Source: an uncultured Sphingomonadaceae bacterium
Lineage (GTDB): Bacteria > Pseudomonadota > Alphaproteobacteria > Sphingomonadales > Sphingomonadaceae
Direction: 5' to 3'
DNA length: 64,000 nt
Assembly: GCA_947499255.1 (NCBI GenBank)
Contig: CANMNF010000002.1
Location: 818,430-882,429 of the forward strand
Shown here: positions 42,816 through 51,395 of the stretch, piece by piece
How the letters are laid out: each line of letters starts with the position of its first letter
Numbering within the stretch: the first letter of the stretch is position 1
The notes under the pieces: generated by a model
The model's database searches: none
Seen by the model: the letters and a program-made list of their open reading frames with translations, nothing else
What the model was told of the DNA's origin: nothing
Translations under genes and position numbers: made by a program

Positions 42816-43376
42816 TTACTCGGCCCCCAGAATAATGTCTGCTACCGGTTTGTTCTGCCTGATTTCTTCGATTGTCAGGCCTTTGATCTCATGTGGAAAT
42901 ACAAGCCAGTCCTCGGTCTCTTCTACATAGAAATCGGGGATCAGTTTAGTCTTGTTGCGCGATGGTTTGTAATAAACCGTCGCCACCTTGACTTGATCCG
43001 GCATATTCTTTCTGCAGCGGGCCGTGAGCTTGTCGATCAGAGCTTCAATGCTGCGGCCGGTGTCAAAAACGTCATCGACGATCAGCAAGCGGTCATTGCA
43101 GTTGAGCGACTTGATCAGGTAACTCAGGGAAAAAACCCGCACGCGCGGTGCTTGCTTGTTGATCGCTTCATAAGACGATGTGCGGATGGCGATATGATCG
43201 GCATGCTGGCCGTGAAACTCCAACAGCTCCTGCACGGCGATGCCAACCGGCGCTCCTCCGCGCCAAATGCCAATCATATGCGTTGGATTGAACTCGTCAT
43301 CCAAAATTTGCCGGCCAAGCCGAAAGCTGTTTTCTAACAGACTGTTCGCATCGATATAGATTTTCTTGATGGTCAA
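42816..43376 (-). CDS. Purine phosphoribosyltransferase
   Basis: A 186-residue type I PRTase. The PRPP loop is LLIVDDVFDTGRSIEAL (two acidic residues then DTG), and the early GIWRGGAPVGIAVQELL gives the PPi loop. The flexible hood region (IRTSSYEAIN) suggests hypoxanthine/guanine/xanthine type. It would convert free bases into nucleotides, salvage for the purine locus in which it stands. The gene is the first downstream of the 5'-nucleotidase on the same strand (109-base gap). Exact base specificity cannot be read. Confidence 0.85.
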   Translation of the reverse strand: MTIKKIYIDANSLLENSFRLGRQILDDEFNPTHMIGIWRGGAPVGIAVQELLEFHGQHADHIAIRTSSYEAINKQAPRVRVFSLSYLIKSLNCNDRLLIVDDVFDTGRSIEALIDKLTARCRKNMPDQVKVATVYYKPSRNKTKLIPDFYVEETEDWLVFPHEIKGLTIEEIRQNKPVADIILGAE

Positions 43377-43485
43377 GTTAGGTCCACGCTCTTTTGCAAA
43401 AAAGGGGGCGACTAAATGGCAGGGGGGACGCTTTCGTCAAGAACAAACCGATTGGCCAAAGGCATTGCGGCGGCGCTGCCAAGGC

Positions 43486-45213
43486 TCACAGACCTGTTTG
43501 ATCGCTTACTCGCCCGCATGCTCCGATCTGAGCCCCAGCGCCAAGATAATTCTCCAGAATATCAAGATCGAAACCAATATCCGAAATCAGCGACGCTTTG
43601 CTAAAAGGAGCAAAGCCATCGCCGCCTTTGGCAATGAAATTGTTGATCGCCACACGATAGGTGGTGTTCGGATCGATTGCGGCACCGTCCAATGTGGCTG
43701 AAACGATGCGCTGGCCTTCTGGCTGATCCAGGTCGAAACGGTAAGCAAACCGAGCTGAAGGGATCAATAAGGAGCGGCACACCGTGGCCGGGGCATTGCC
43801 GCAAAACTGTCCTTCAAGCGCTTCTTTGAGCAGCGCGCCATCAATGGCAAATGTTTGGATCGTATTGCCAAACGGCTGCATCTCATAGATTTCGCCGAAT
43901 GTGAGCGTGCCTTGTGCCCCAGGCGGCAGCTGAGTGCGGACACCGCCTGTATTCATCAGTGCGAATTGGGCATCGCCTTTTTTGCTATGAGCTGCTGCTG
44001 CGGCATGGGCATCGGCCACAAGGCGTTGGGCGGACGTATCCCGGCAGGTTGACGCATCTTGCGGAGCGTTGCTTGCGACGCTGTATGGCCCAATGGGTCG
44101 CTCAGCAATGGCGGCAACAGCGCTGGCATAGTTCTCGACATATGCCGCGGTTTCAGTGTCTTCTCCGTATTCACCGGTAATCGGAACATTCGCCGCAGTC
44201 TTTCGCAGAATGGCCCCGCTTTGGGGATCAATTTCAAGCCGGATATCGGTTACAAAACTTCCCTGCGCACCGGCACTGGTCAGCAAGCGGGCGGTCTTGT
44301 CGGCAGTGGTTATCTGGCAGACATAGGCCTGGTGGGTATGGCCTGAAACAATCAGTCCAATCGACGGATCAAGTCTCTCGATAATGGACACAATGGGCCC
44401 CGATAATGCGGGACACCCCACAAGGCTAAGCTTGGGATCGACCTGAGCGCCTTCATGGATCAGCAAGACGATGAGGTCTGCGCCATCCTGCGTCAAACGC
44501 TTTGCAAGACTATTGGCGGCTTGCGCCTCATCAAGGAAAGTCCATCCAGCAACCGCTGATGGGGCAACCAGTTCCGGCGTGCCTTCGAGCGTCAGGCCGA
44601 TAAAGCCAACCGTCACTTCGCCAAATTGGCGCAGCGCAGTTCCGGGGAACAAAGTTTCGCCGGTATGATCAACCGTATTTCCGGCCAGATACGCAAACTG
44701 CGCTCCGGCAAACTGTTCAAGTTGACACGGTTCGCGCGGGGTGTGCTTGTCGCAGCCGCCATGCTGGATGCGCCGCAACTCAGCAATGCCGCGATCAAAT
44801 TCGTGGTTACCGACTGAGGCGATTTCGAGACCTGCACGATTAAGAGTGCCAATTGCGGGTTCATCGAGAAAGCGGGACGAGATGATGGGCGAGGCACCGA
44901 TCATGTCACCAGCAGCCACTGTGATCGTATGGTCATTGCCCTGACGCAGGACCTCTAATGCTGCCGCCAATCTGGCTGCGCCGCCCAACCTTTGGGAGCG
45001 TGATGCCTCCCCATCGCGGAAGGCGAACTCATAGCTGGGCGTCTCAAGGGCGCCGTGATAATCGTTAAGCGCAAGGATTTGCAGCTCGACCATTTGCAGA
45101 TCGACCGATGCCTGCTCGGCCAGAGGTTCTTGCACAATGCTGGTGCAGGCTGTCAGACCCCAGGCAATAGCTGCTATGCTTGCCAACTCTGAAATCTTTT
45201 GCATGGCTTTCAT
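43486..45213 (-). CDS. Exported 5'-nucleotidase (UshA type)
   Basis: About 575 residues, a lipoprotein by its lipobox (AWGLTAC). The N-terminal calcineurin-like metallophosphatase carries the metal motifs LALNDYHGALE (D-x-H), AAGDMIGASP (GD), GNHEFDRG (GNHE), LLIHEGAQ and SGHTHQAYV (GHTH). The C-terminal 5'-nucleotidase domain has LMNTGGVRTQLPPG and FGEIYEMQPFGNTIQTF for nucleotide stacking. It dephosphorylates nucleotides outside the inner membrane, supplying nucleosides. Either ATG 45213 or ATG 45204 starts it (AGGATGAAAG favours 45204). It is divergent from the second TonB receptor. Confidence 0.93.
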   Translation of the reverse strand: MKAMQKISELASIAAIAWGLTACTSIVQEPLAEQASVDLQMVELQILALNDYHGALETPSYEFAFRDGEASRSQRLGGAARLAAALEVLRQGNDHTITVAAGDMIGASPIISSRFLDEPAIGTLNRAGLEIASVGNHEFDRGIAELRRIQHGGCDKHTPREPCQLEQFAGAQFAYLAGNTVDHTGETLFPGTALRQFGEVTVGFIGLTLEGTPELVAPSAVAGWTFLDEAQAANSLAKRLTQDGADLIVLLIHEGAQVDPKLSLVGCPALSGPIVSIIERLDPSIGLIVSGHTHQAYVCQITTADKTARLLTSAGAQGSFVTDIRLEIDPQSGAILRKTAANVPITGEYGEDTETAAYVENYASAVAAIAERPIGPYSVASNAPQDASTCRDTSAQRLVADAHAAAAAHSKKGDAQFALMNTGGVRTQLPPGAQGTLTFGEIYEMQPFGNTIQTFAIDGALLKEALEGQFCGNAPATVCRSLLIPSARFAYRFDLDQPEGQRIVSATLDGAAIDPNTTYRVAINNFIAKGGDGFAPFSKASLISDIGFDLDILENYLGAGAQIGACGRVSDQTGL

Positions 45214-45743
45214 CCTGCGTTTGGACCTCTTGCCTCTTTGAATGGAATGGCGGCTTTCCAAAGCTGCACAATGTGCCGCAATGCAGCAGGTCTACCTGCT
45301 GCTTGAGCAAATGCAACGCTGCGATTCTGAGGTGTGACTGGTTTGTAGAGCGCGCATAGGCAGTTTCGAGCAAGTCCAGCAGGTGTGGAATTTTTGCAAC
45401 ACTGGCGGGCACCGAATCTGCGATCTTTATGAAAACATGGGAACTTTGTACGGCGCAAAACCAGATCGCGTTCGCCTTGTTGGCGATAAAATCGCAACTT
45501 TTCTGCCGCTTTGTGGCTATTTTTACAAATCTCGATTTCAGTCAGTGTTTTATGAATTGACTAATGCTGCAACTGCGATAGTCTCAGCCGCGTTGAACCA
45601 ATGATCGGCTGGTCCGCCGGTACAAGCTGCACACAGATTGCGCATACCGACGGACTGGTACAGGAGCCAAATGGCGATCAGATAAGGGCAACAATGGGCG
45701 GGGCTGCTCAGGGGCTAATTCCAGCTAAAAGGAACAGCTACCA
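45214..45743. promoter_or_regulatory. Divergent control region of nucleotidase and TonB receptor
   Basis: About 530 bases between opposing starts. A TTGACT near 45557 and AT-rich patches suggest promoters, and the shared 16-base element lies at 45696-45711. AAAAGGA 10 bases before GTG 45744 is the ribosome site. I find no riboswitch-like structure by eye. Confidence 0.4.
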
Positions 45744-48236
45744 GTGGCTCAAAATTATTCTGAGGGAAATGCCGCGCGGGTCTCAAACCCAACCGGTTGT
45801 CGCAAATTCGCCAAATTCGCCGCTAGCTCTGCGCTCGCACTGTCTTTGTTCGCGCCGGGCGTTGCTCTGGCACAAGATGCAGAGGAAGAAGAAGCTGGCG
45901 ACACAATCGTCGTTGTGGGCAATCTTAATGCTTTGCCTGTTGACGATGTGGGGTCGGTTTTCGGCTTTGATCGCAACCTTGTCGAAACACCGCGCTCGGC
46001 CTCGTCGGTCAGCAGCGAACAGCTTGATCGTTTCGGCATTACCGATATTTATGGTCTGGTGGCGCAAGCCCCGGGCACGTTCACAAACTCCTTCTTCGGA
46101 GTGGGCGGCGCGCTTGATATTCGCGGTACGCCGGGTGAAACATATTTCCGCGGCGTGCGCCGCCTCGACAATGCAGGCAATTATCCAACCCCGATTGCTG
46201 CAGCGGACCGGATTGATATTGTGCGTGGCCCAGCCTCGCCAATTTCCGGCCCTTCCAAAACCGGTGGTTATGTCAACTTTGTCCCTAAGACGGCGCGCGT
46301 AGGCAGTGGTTTTCGCCGGGATATTTCGGGCGATGTCCGGATCACCGCGGGCAGTTGGGACAAGGGCGTCATTTCAGCATCGCTGGTCGGCCCTATCGAC
46401 CTTGGCGACACCAAAGCTGGTTTTGCGATCTATGCCGAGATTGAGGATTCAGGCAGCTATTATCGCAATATCCACACCGATCAGAAGATCTTGCAAGGCT
46501 CGTTTGACTTCGATGTCGGCACCAATGCTCGCGTCGAATTTGGCGGCATGTATCATCAGTTTGATGGTGTGCAGAACGGCGGCTGGAACCGTTTGACGCA
46601 GGATCTGATCGACACTGGCACCTACATCACTGGTCAGGCGCAAATACTCGATCAGGATGGTGATGGACAGCTTTCGCGTCCGGAATTCCGCTCGGCCGGG
46701 TCGTTCAACCCGTTCGGCACCTTCGGTTGCCCGGCAGGGTCCACGCCCGCTACTTCCGATGGCGGTTTCGGTTCTGTCTTCGCGGCTGATTTCACTGATG
46801 ATTGTTTGACACAAGCCTTCCCGCAATTGGCGCTGGAAAACACTGGCACCACCACGCTCAGCAGGCGCAACTCACTCGCCGGACCGGACGATCTGCTCGA
46901 AAATGAATCCATCCTGCTCTATGCTGATTTCATCTGGGAATCCGATGCCGGGTTCGAAATCAAGAACCAGCTTTTCTATGACGCAACCGACAACCTTAAC
47001 GAGAATGACTATGGTTTCTCACAATTTGTCGATTCTTGGGTCGTTGAAAACAAGCTGATCTTTTCGAACAGCTACACCACGGATTACGGCGATTTCTCGT
47101 TCCAGCTTTCCCCGTCAATCCGGCATACAGATTTCCAACAGGGCGACGACTTTGATCTGGAATTCTTCCATCGGGTCGATCTGGTGCAGGATTACGATGC
47201 ACGTTCAAATCGCCTGCTTTCCACCGAATCTGGCGGTGATTTCGACAACTTCAATGTTGGCGAATACACCAACTATGCGATGGCCGGGCTTGTCGATCTT
47301 GATTTCGAATTTGGTCTGAGCGTCATTGCTGGCGGTCGGTATGACTGGATCGATGTGGAATCGACCAATCTTGGTGAATTCACTGAAGAGGGCGTTACCA
47401 GCACAGCTTCTGGCAGCGACGGCGCGTTCTCTTATTCGGGCAGCATTTCGTATGAATTGCCCTTCGGCTTTATTCCCTATGTTACCTATGCCGAGCAATC
47501 GACATTGATTGCTGGTCAGGGTGCCGAAGTGGGCGTTGATCAAATTGAAGGCAACACTTTCCTGAGTGCCTCGGAATTGTTCGAGTATGGTGTCAAAGGA
47601 TCGTTCTTCGAAGATCGCCTCTATGCCGCTTTGTCGATTTATGAGCAGGAGCGCACGGACTTCAACGCGCAGTCAATCGTCACCAATCAGGCCGTCAGAA
47701 CTGAAGGTCTCGAAGCGGAAATCCGCTGGGCGGTGACAGATGATCTGCTGATCACGGGCGCATATACCAATACCAAGGTCGTCAACCTTACCGCGCTTGA
47801 GAACGGCACCTTGTTCAGCTTCTTTGGTATCGAAGATCTGGTCAATGTGTCCGATCCCACGCTCCACCTGGGTGGTCAGCCTATTGGTCTGGTTCCGATC
47901 CCTGACGAAGATGCTGCCCGCCGGGCCGGTATTCCCGAAAACCTGTTCTCGGCAACGGCCACTTACGAATTCCCATTTGGCCTTGCGCTAAGCGGAAGTC
48001 TGGTGGTGGTTGAGGAGGTATTCTCCGGACAATCGCAAGCGGTAACATTGCCAGGTTATGAGCTGGTCGATCTGTCCGCCTCATACGAGACCGGTCCTTG
48101 GGTGTTCCGCGGTGTGGTGAAAAATGCGACCAACGCACAGTACTTCCGTGCGAACTTCACCGAGCTTTTCGGAAGCACGATCGTGTTGCCGGAACTGCCA
48201 AGAAGCTTCCAGGCTTCTGTGATTTACTCGTTCTAA
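45744..48236 (+). CDS. TonB-dependent receptor (siderophore/ligand type)
   Basis: An 830-residue outer-membrane receptor of FhuA-like layout. The signal peptide ends ALAQDAEE, then the TonB-box-like DTIVVVGN. The plug is LVETPRSASSVSSEQLDRFGI with LDIRGTPGETYFRGVRRLDN and IDIVRGPASPISGPSKTGGYVNFVPKTAR. The barrel ends with aromatic-alternating strands and VIYSF. Family features would suggest siderophore uptake, but the gene is directly followed by purine deaminase and nucleosidase genes, so a purine-containing ligand is a reasonable hypothesis. The initiator is GTG 45744. Confidence 0.88.
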   Translation: MAQNYSEGNAARVSNPTGCRKFAKFAASSALALSLFAPGVALAQDAEEEEAGDTIVVVGNLNALPVDDVGSVFGFDRNLVETPRSASSVSSEQLDRFGITDIYGLVAQAPGTFTNSFFGVGGALDIRGTPGETYFRGVRRLDNAGNYPTPIAAADRIDIVRGPASPISGPSKTGGYVNFVPKTARVGSGFRRDISGDVRITAGSWDKGVISASLVGPIDLGDTKAGFAIYAEIEDSGSYYRNIHTDQKILQGSFDFDVGTNARVEFGGMYHQFDGVQNGGWNRLTQDLIDTGTYITGQAQILDQDGDGQLSRPEFRSAGSFNPFGTFGCPAGSTPATSDGGFGSVFAADFTDDCLTQAFPQLALENTGTTTLSRRNSLAGPDDLLENESILLYADFIWESDAGFEIKNQLFYDATDNLNENDYGFSQFVDSWVVENKLIFSNSYTTDYGDFSFQLSPSIRHTDFQQGDDFDLEFFHRVDLVQDYDARSNRLLSTESGGDFDNFNVGEYTNYAMAGLVDLDFEFGLSVIAGGRYDWIDVESTNLGEFTEEGVTSTASGSDGAFSYSGSISYELPFGFIPYVTYAEQSTLIAGQGAEVGVDQIEGNTFLSASELFEYGVKGSFFEDRLYAALSIYEQERTDFNAQSIVTNQAVRTEGLEAEIRWAVTDDLLITGAYTNTKVVNLTALENGTLFSFFGIEDLVNVSDPTLHLGGQPIGLVPIPDEDAARRAGIPENLFSATATYEFPFGLALSGSLVVVEEVFSGQSQAVTLPGYELVDLSASYETGPWVFRGVVKNATNAQYFRANFTELFGSTIVLPELPRSFQASVIYSF

Positions 48237-48247
48237 CTTGAATACGC

Positions 48248-48282
48248 TTCCGCCCGGTTTCCTTTCAGGAAGCCGGGCGGAA
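48248..48282 (+). terminator. Hairpin after the TonB receptor
   Basis: ttccgcccgg (48248-48257) pairs with ccgggcggaa (48273-48282), with ttcc/ggaa continuing the stem. It starts 11 bases after the receptor stop and could act as a (partial) terminator or stabiliser; there is no long T run. Confidence 0.6.
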
Positions 48283-48327
48283 TGCGATGCTATAAAACAA
48301 ACGGCAAAAAGCATGGGAAGACAGAGA

Positions 48328-49341
48328 ATGCGTGACTTTATCGAGAAGCTGCCAAAAGCAGAGCTTCATGTTCATCTGGAAGGCACGTTAGAGCCTGAAC
48401 TCAGCTTCGAACTGGCTCGCAAGAATGGTGTGGACATGCCTTACGCCACACCTCAAGAACTGGTCGCAGCTTATGATTTTCACGATCTGCCTTCCTTTTT
48501 GACAATTTATTATGCCGGAATGGGCGTGTTGATCGAAGAGGACGATTTTTATCGCCTCACCTGGGATTATCTCGCCAAAGCGGCCTCACAAAATATAGTC
48601 TATGTTGAACTGTTTTTCGATCCACAGGGACATACAGTGCGCGGCGTCGCTTTTGACACGGTTATCCGCGGCATCCGCCGGGCGCAGGAAGATGCAAGCG
48701 AGAAGCTGGGCATCGAAAGCAAGCTCGTCATGTGTTTTTTGCGCGATATGTCTGCCCAAAGCGCGATGGACCATCTTGAACTGGCTAAACCCTATCTCGC
48801 TTGGTTGATCGGAGTAGGGCTCGATTCCGATGAGAAGAACAATCCTCCATCAAAGTTTGCCGAAGTCTTTGCACAGGCCCGCTCTTTAGGCCTCAAGTTG
48901 ACGATGCATTGCGATGTCAATCAAGACAATACGCTGATGCATATCGGGCAGGTGCTCGATGATATCGGTGTCGACCGGATTGACCATGGTATCAATTCGC
49001 TGGAATCCGATGCGCTGTGCGAGAAGATCAAAGCCAAAGGGCTGGGCCTGACGGTTTGCCCGGTTTCGAACCGTTTTGTGGTGCAATCGCTCACCTCGAA
49101 GGAAATCCGCGAAATGCTGTCGCGTCAGATGTGCGTCACGATCAATTCTGATGATCCGGCCTATTTCCGCGCCTATCTCAATGAAAACTATTTCGAGCTG
49201 CAGGAAGAAGGGGATTTCTCAGCAGATGAGATCGTCAAGCTAGTGGAAAACGGGTTCACCGCCTCCTGGCTGCGGGACGATGAGAAATCCGCGTATATCG
49301 ACAAGGTTAAAGCCGCCGCAACGATCGGAGCGACAGCATGA
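48328..49341 (+). CDS. Adenosine/adenine deaminase-family amidohydrolase
   Basis: A 337-residue TIM-barrel deaminase. N-terminal metal His pair is LPKAELHVHLEGTLEPEL. The specific stretch GLDSDEKNNPPSKFAEVFAQAR resembles adenine deaminases (PA0148-type, GLDS-E-x-PPSKF) rather than adenosine deaminases. The barrel continues with IDHGINS and TVCPVSN, and INSDDPAYF gives the terminal Asp pair. Unusually, the H-A-G-E proton-donor motif is replaced: LTMHCDVNQDN at residues 192-202, so no Glu stands after the metal His. Activity or substrate may differ. ATG 48328 follows GGAAGACAGAGA; the gene overlaps the next by ATGA. Confidence 0.85.
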   Translation: MRDFIEKLPKAELHVHLEGTLEPELSFELARKNGVDMPYATPQELVAAYDFHDLPSFLTIYYAGMGVLIEEDDFYRLTWDYLAKAASQNIVYVELFFDPQGHTVRGVAFDTVIRGIRRAQEDASEKLGIESKLVMCFLRDMSAQSAMDHLELAKPYLAWLIGVGLDSDEKNNPPSKFAEVFAQARSLGLKLTMHCDVNQDNTLMHIGQVLDDIGVDRIDHGINSLESDALCEKIKAKGLGLTVCPVSNRFVVQSLTSKEIREMLSRQMCVTINSDDPAYFRAYLNENYFELQEEGDFSADEIVKLVENGFTASWLRDDEKSAYIDKVKAAATIGATA

Positions 49342-50477
49342 CCGCTATCACAACGAGCGCCTTTGCGCTTACCACATTTCGCGCGCTGTTTATGGCGTTG
49401 ATCTGTTCGCTCACCTTGCAAGCCTGTAGCGAGAGCGAAGCATCCGCCGAGGTGGCATTGTGCGAACCGGTTGGTCCCTGTGATACCAAGCTTCCTGTGA
49501 AAGTAATAATCGTCGCCATGTTTGAAATCGGCGAAGATACAGGCGATACGCCGGGCGAGTTTCAACTCTGGCGTGAACGGCGCGGGCTGGATATGCAAAT
49601 TCCCTTCCCGCATTCGCATCATGATTTGTACTATAATCCAGAGACGCAAGTTCTTGGTATGGTGACCGGGATTGGCACGGCAAGATCAACCGCTGCGACG
49701 ATGGCGCTGGGCCTTGATCCGCGCTTTGATCTCACAAAATCCTATTGGCTGGTTGCAGGTATTGCCGGGATCGATCCCGAGGACGCTTCTATTGGATCGG
49801 CGGCATGGGCCAGCTATCTTGTCGATGGCGATCTGTCGCATGAAATCGACGCGCGCGAAAAGCCCGCCGATTGGCCAGACGGTTACTTCGCTCGGTATAC
49901 GCAAGGTCCAAACGACCCTGTCCGTCCCGAACCAACCGGTGAACTGTATATCGCCAATCCGGGCCTGCGCGATTGGGCTTATGAGTTGACCAAGGATCTG
50001 GAACTTCCTGACACGCCCGATATGCAGGAAGAGCGGGCGCAATTTGTCAATCACCCCAACGCCCAAAAACCGCCCTTCGTACTGAAGGGGGAACAGCTTG
50101 CCGCCATGACATTCTGGCATGGTGCGTTGATGAATGACTGGGCGAACCGCTGGACCACGTACTGGACCGAAGGGAAGGGCGAATTTGTCACCTCGGCCAT
50201 GGAAGACACAGGCACAGCAACAGCGCTGCAATATCTGGACAAACTTGGCGTGGTGGATGGCGACAGGTTTATGGTCCTGCGGGCAGGCAGCAATTACACT
50301 ATGCCGCCTCCTGGGTTCACTGCGGCGGAATATCTGCTGCGTGAAAACGAAGGTTTCGCAGGATTGGTCCCATCGGTAGAAAGCCTCTATCTGGTCGGGG
50401 GAACCGTGGTTGACGAACTGCTAGGCAATTGGGCAGTTTATGAAGATTGCGTGCCTGGCGGCGAGGAGGCGTGTTGA
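49338..50477 (+). CDS. Purine nucleoside permease/nucleosidase-like lipoprotein (NUP)
   Basis: A 379-residue protein matching the NUP family (PF06516 by memory). A lipobox (SLTLQAC) indicates export. The mature part has KVIIVAMFEIGEDTGDTPGEFQLWRER, GMVTGIGTARSTAATMALGL, YWLVAGIAGIDPEDASIGSAAWASYLVDGDL, FVTSAMEDTGTATALQYL and FMVLRAGSNYTMPPPG. No multi-span membrane pattern is present. The family is named from a Candida nucleoside permease, but its fold looks like nucleoside phosphorylases (the last motifs echo PNP substrate loops), so a periplasmic nucleoside-processing enzyme is the better guess. Overlaps neighbours by ATGA and by one base. Confidence 0.82.
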   Translation: MTAITTSAFALTTFRALFMALICSLTLQACSESEASAEVALCEPVGPCDTKLPVKVIIVAMFEIGEDTGDTPGEFQLWRERRGLDMQIPFPHSHHDLYYNPETQVLGMVTGIGTARSTAATMALGLDPRFDLTKSYWLVAGIAGIDPEDASIGSAAWASYLVDGDLSHEIDAREKPADWPDGYFARYTQGPNDPVRPEPTGELYIANPGLRDWAYELTKDLELPDTPDMQEERAQFVNHPNAQKPPFVLKGEQLAAMTFWHGALMNDWANRWTTYWTEGKGEFVTSAMEDTGTATALQYLDKLGVVDGDRFMVLRAGSNYTMPPPGFTAAEYLLRENEGFAGLVPSVESLYLVGGTVVDELLGNWAVYEDCVPGGEEAC

Positions 50478-51367
50478 TGATCCGCGCTTGTCTGAGGACG
50501 GTTGCTTGCGCCTTTGTTCTATTGTGCACAGCGGTCCTTCCGGTAACTTCAGTATCCGCCAATCAAGGCCCGCCGATTGCGGCCAATTACGAGGCTTCGG
50601 ATACTGTCCTGATCCTGGGCGCTGTCCCACAGGAAATCCCGCCATTTGTTGAAGCAATGGCCGCGCCTGAGCAGAAAATGATGTGGGGCATCCCCTATTG
50701 GGAAGGCGAGATTGCTGGTCAGCGCGCGATTGTCGCTATCACCGGCATCGGCAAGACCTACACCGCTTCAACCGCCACCTTGTTCATCACGCAGTTCTCT
50801 CCGCGGCTTGTTCTGATGAGCGGAACGGGCGCTCGGGTGAACTCTGAATTGCGCACTGGCGATGTGATTGTGGCCACCACCATGTACGAGCATGACTATG
50901 GCAGCTTAACGCGCGAAGACATGGTCTACCGTCCGTTCAACGGCCCCAACAACGGCGCAGAACTTGAAAACGGGTTCTCACCGCCAACATCACTACTTGC
51001 TTTGGCCGAGGAGGCAATTGCGACTTACGACGCGCCGCAGGTCACCGCCAACAACGCGACTTATCAGATTGCCGTTCGGCGCGGGGTGGTGTCCTCATCT
51101 GACCTGTTCGGCGTAACAGAGCAGCGCATCGAAAACCTGCGCAGCCGATTTAACACCGATATCATGGAAATGGAATCTGCGCCGCTCGCGCACATCTGCG
51201 TTACACTGGGCGTGCCGTGCATCGTTGTGCGTGCTGGCAGCAATGTCGCTCAAGAAGCGCCCAATGATGATTATCTGCGTTTGGGGCCAATCGCTGCGCG
51301 GCAAGCGGCCCTGTTCAGCTTGCATCTGCTGACCTATCTGGAAGATGCAGGAAAAGCAGCGCCCTGA
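50477..51367 (+). CDS. Exported MTA/SAH nucleosidase-like protein
   Basis: A 296-residue protein of the PNP/UDP phosphorylase superfamily. Signal peptide MIRACLRTVACAFVLLCTAVLPVTSVSA. The core has TVLILGAVPQEIPPFVEAM (the catalytic-Glu-bearing opening of MTAN enzymes), AIVAITGIGKTYTASTATLFITQF, LVLMSGTGARVNSELRTGDVIVATTMYEHDYG and MEMESAPLAHICVTLGVPCIVVRAGS (M-E-x-E substrate loop). Its export is unusual for this superfamily and suggests that nucleosides are cleaved outside the cytosol. Starts within the stop of the previous gene (TGATG). Confidence 0.85.
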   Translation: MIRACLRTVACAFVLLCTAVLPVTSVSANQGPPIAANYEASDTVLILGAVPQEIPPFVEAMAAPEQKMMWGIPYWEGEIAGQRAIVAITGIGKTYTASTATLFITQFSPRLVLMSGTGARVNSELRTGDVIVATTMYEHDYGSLTREDMVYRPFNGPNNGAELENGFSPPTSLLALAEEAIATYDAPQVTANNATYQIAVRRGVVSSSDLFGVTEQRIENLRSRFNTDIMEMESAPLAHICVTLGVPCIVVRAGSNVAQEAPNDDYLRLGPIAARQAALFSLHLLTYLEDAGKAAP

Positions 51368-51395
51368 ATTGCGCTGTTGCTGACGCCTGGCTGGC

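Noticed and set aside
42715-42930. 71-codon frame with ETGSF repeats
   Set aside because: It overlaps the phosphoribosyltransferase gene antisense and reflects the intergenic tandem repeat, with no ribosome site.
45214-45743. Purine or cobalamin riboswitch before the TonB receptor
   Set aside because: None of the conserved riboswitch boxes could be seen by eye.
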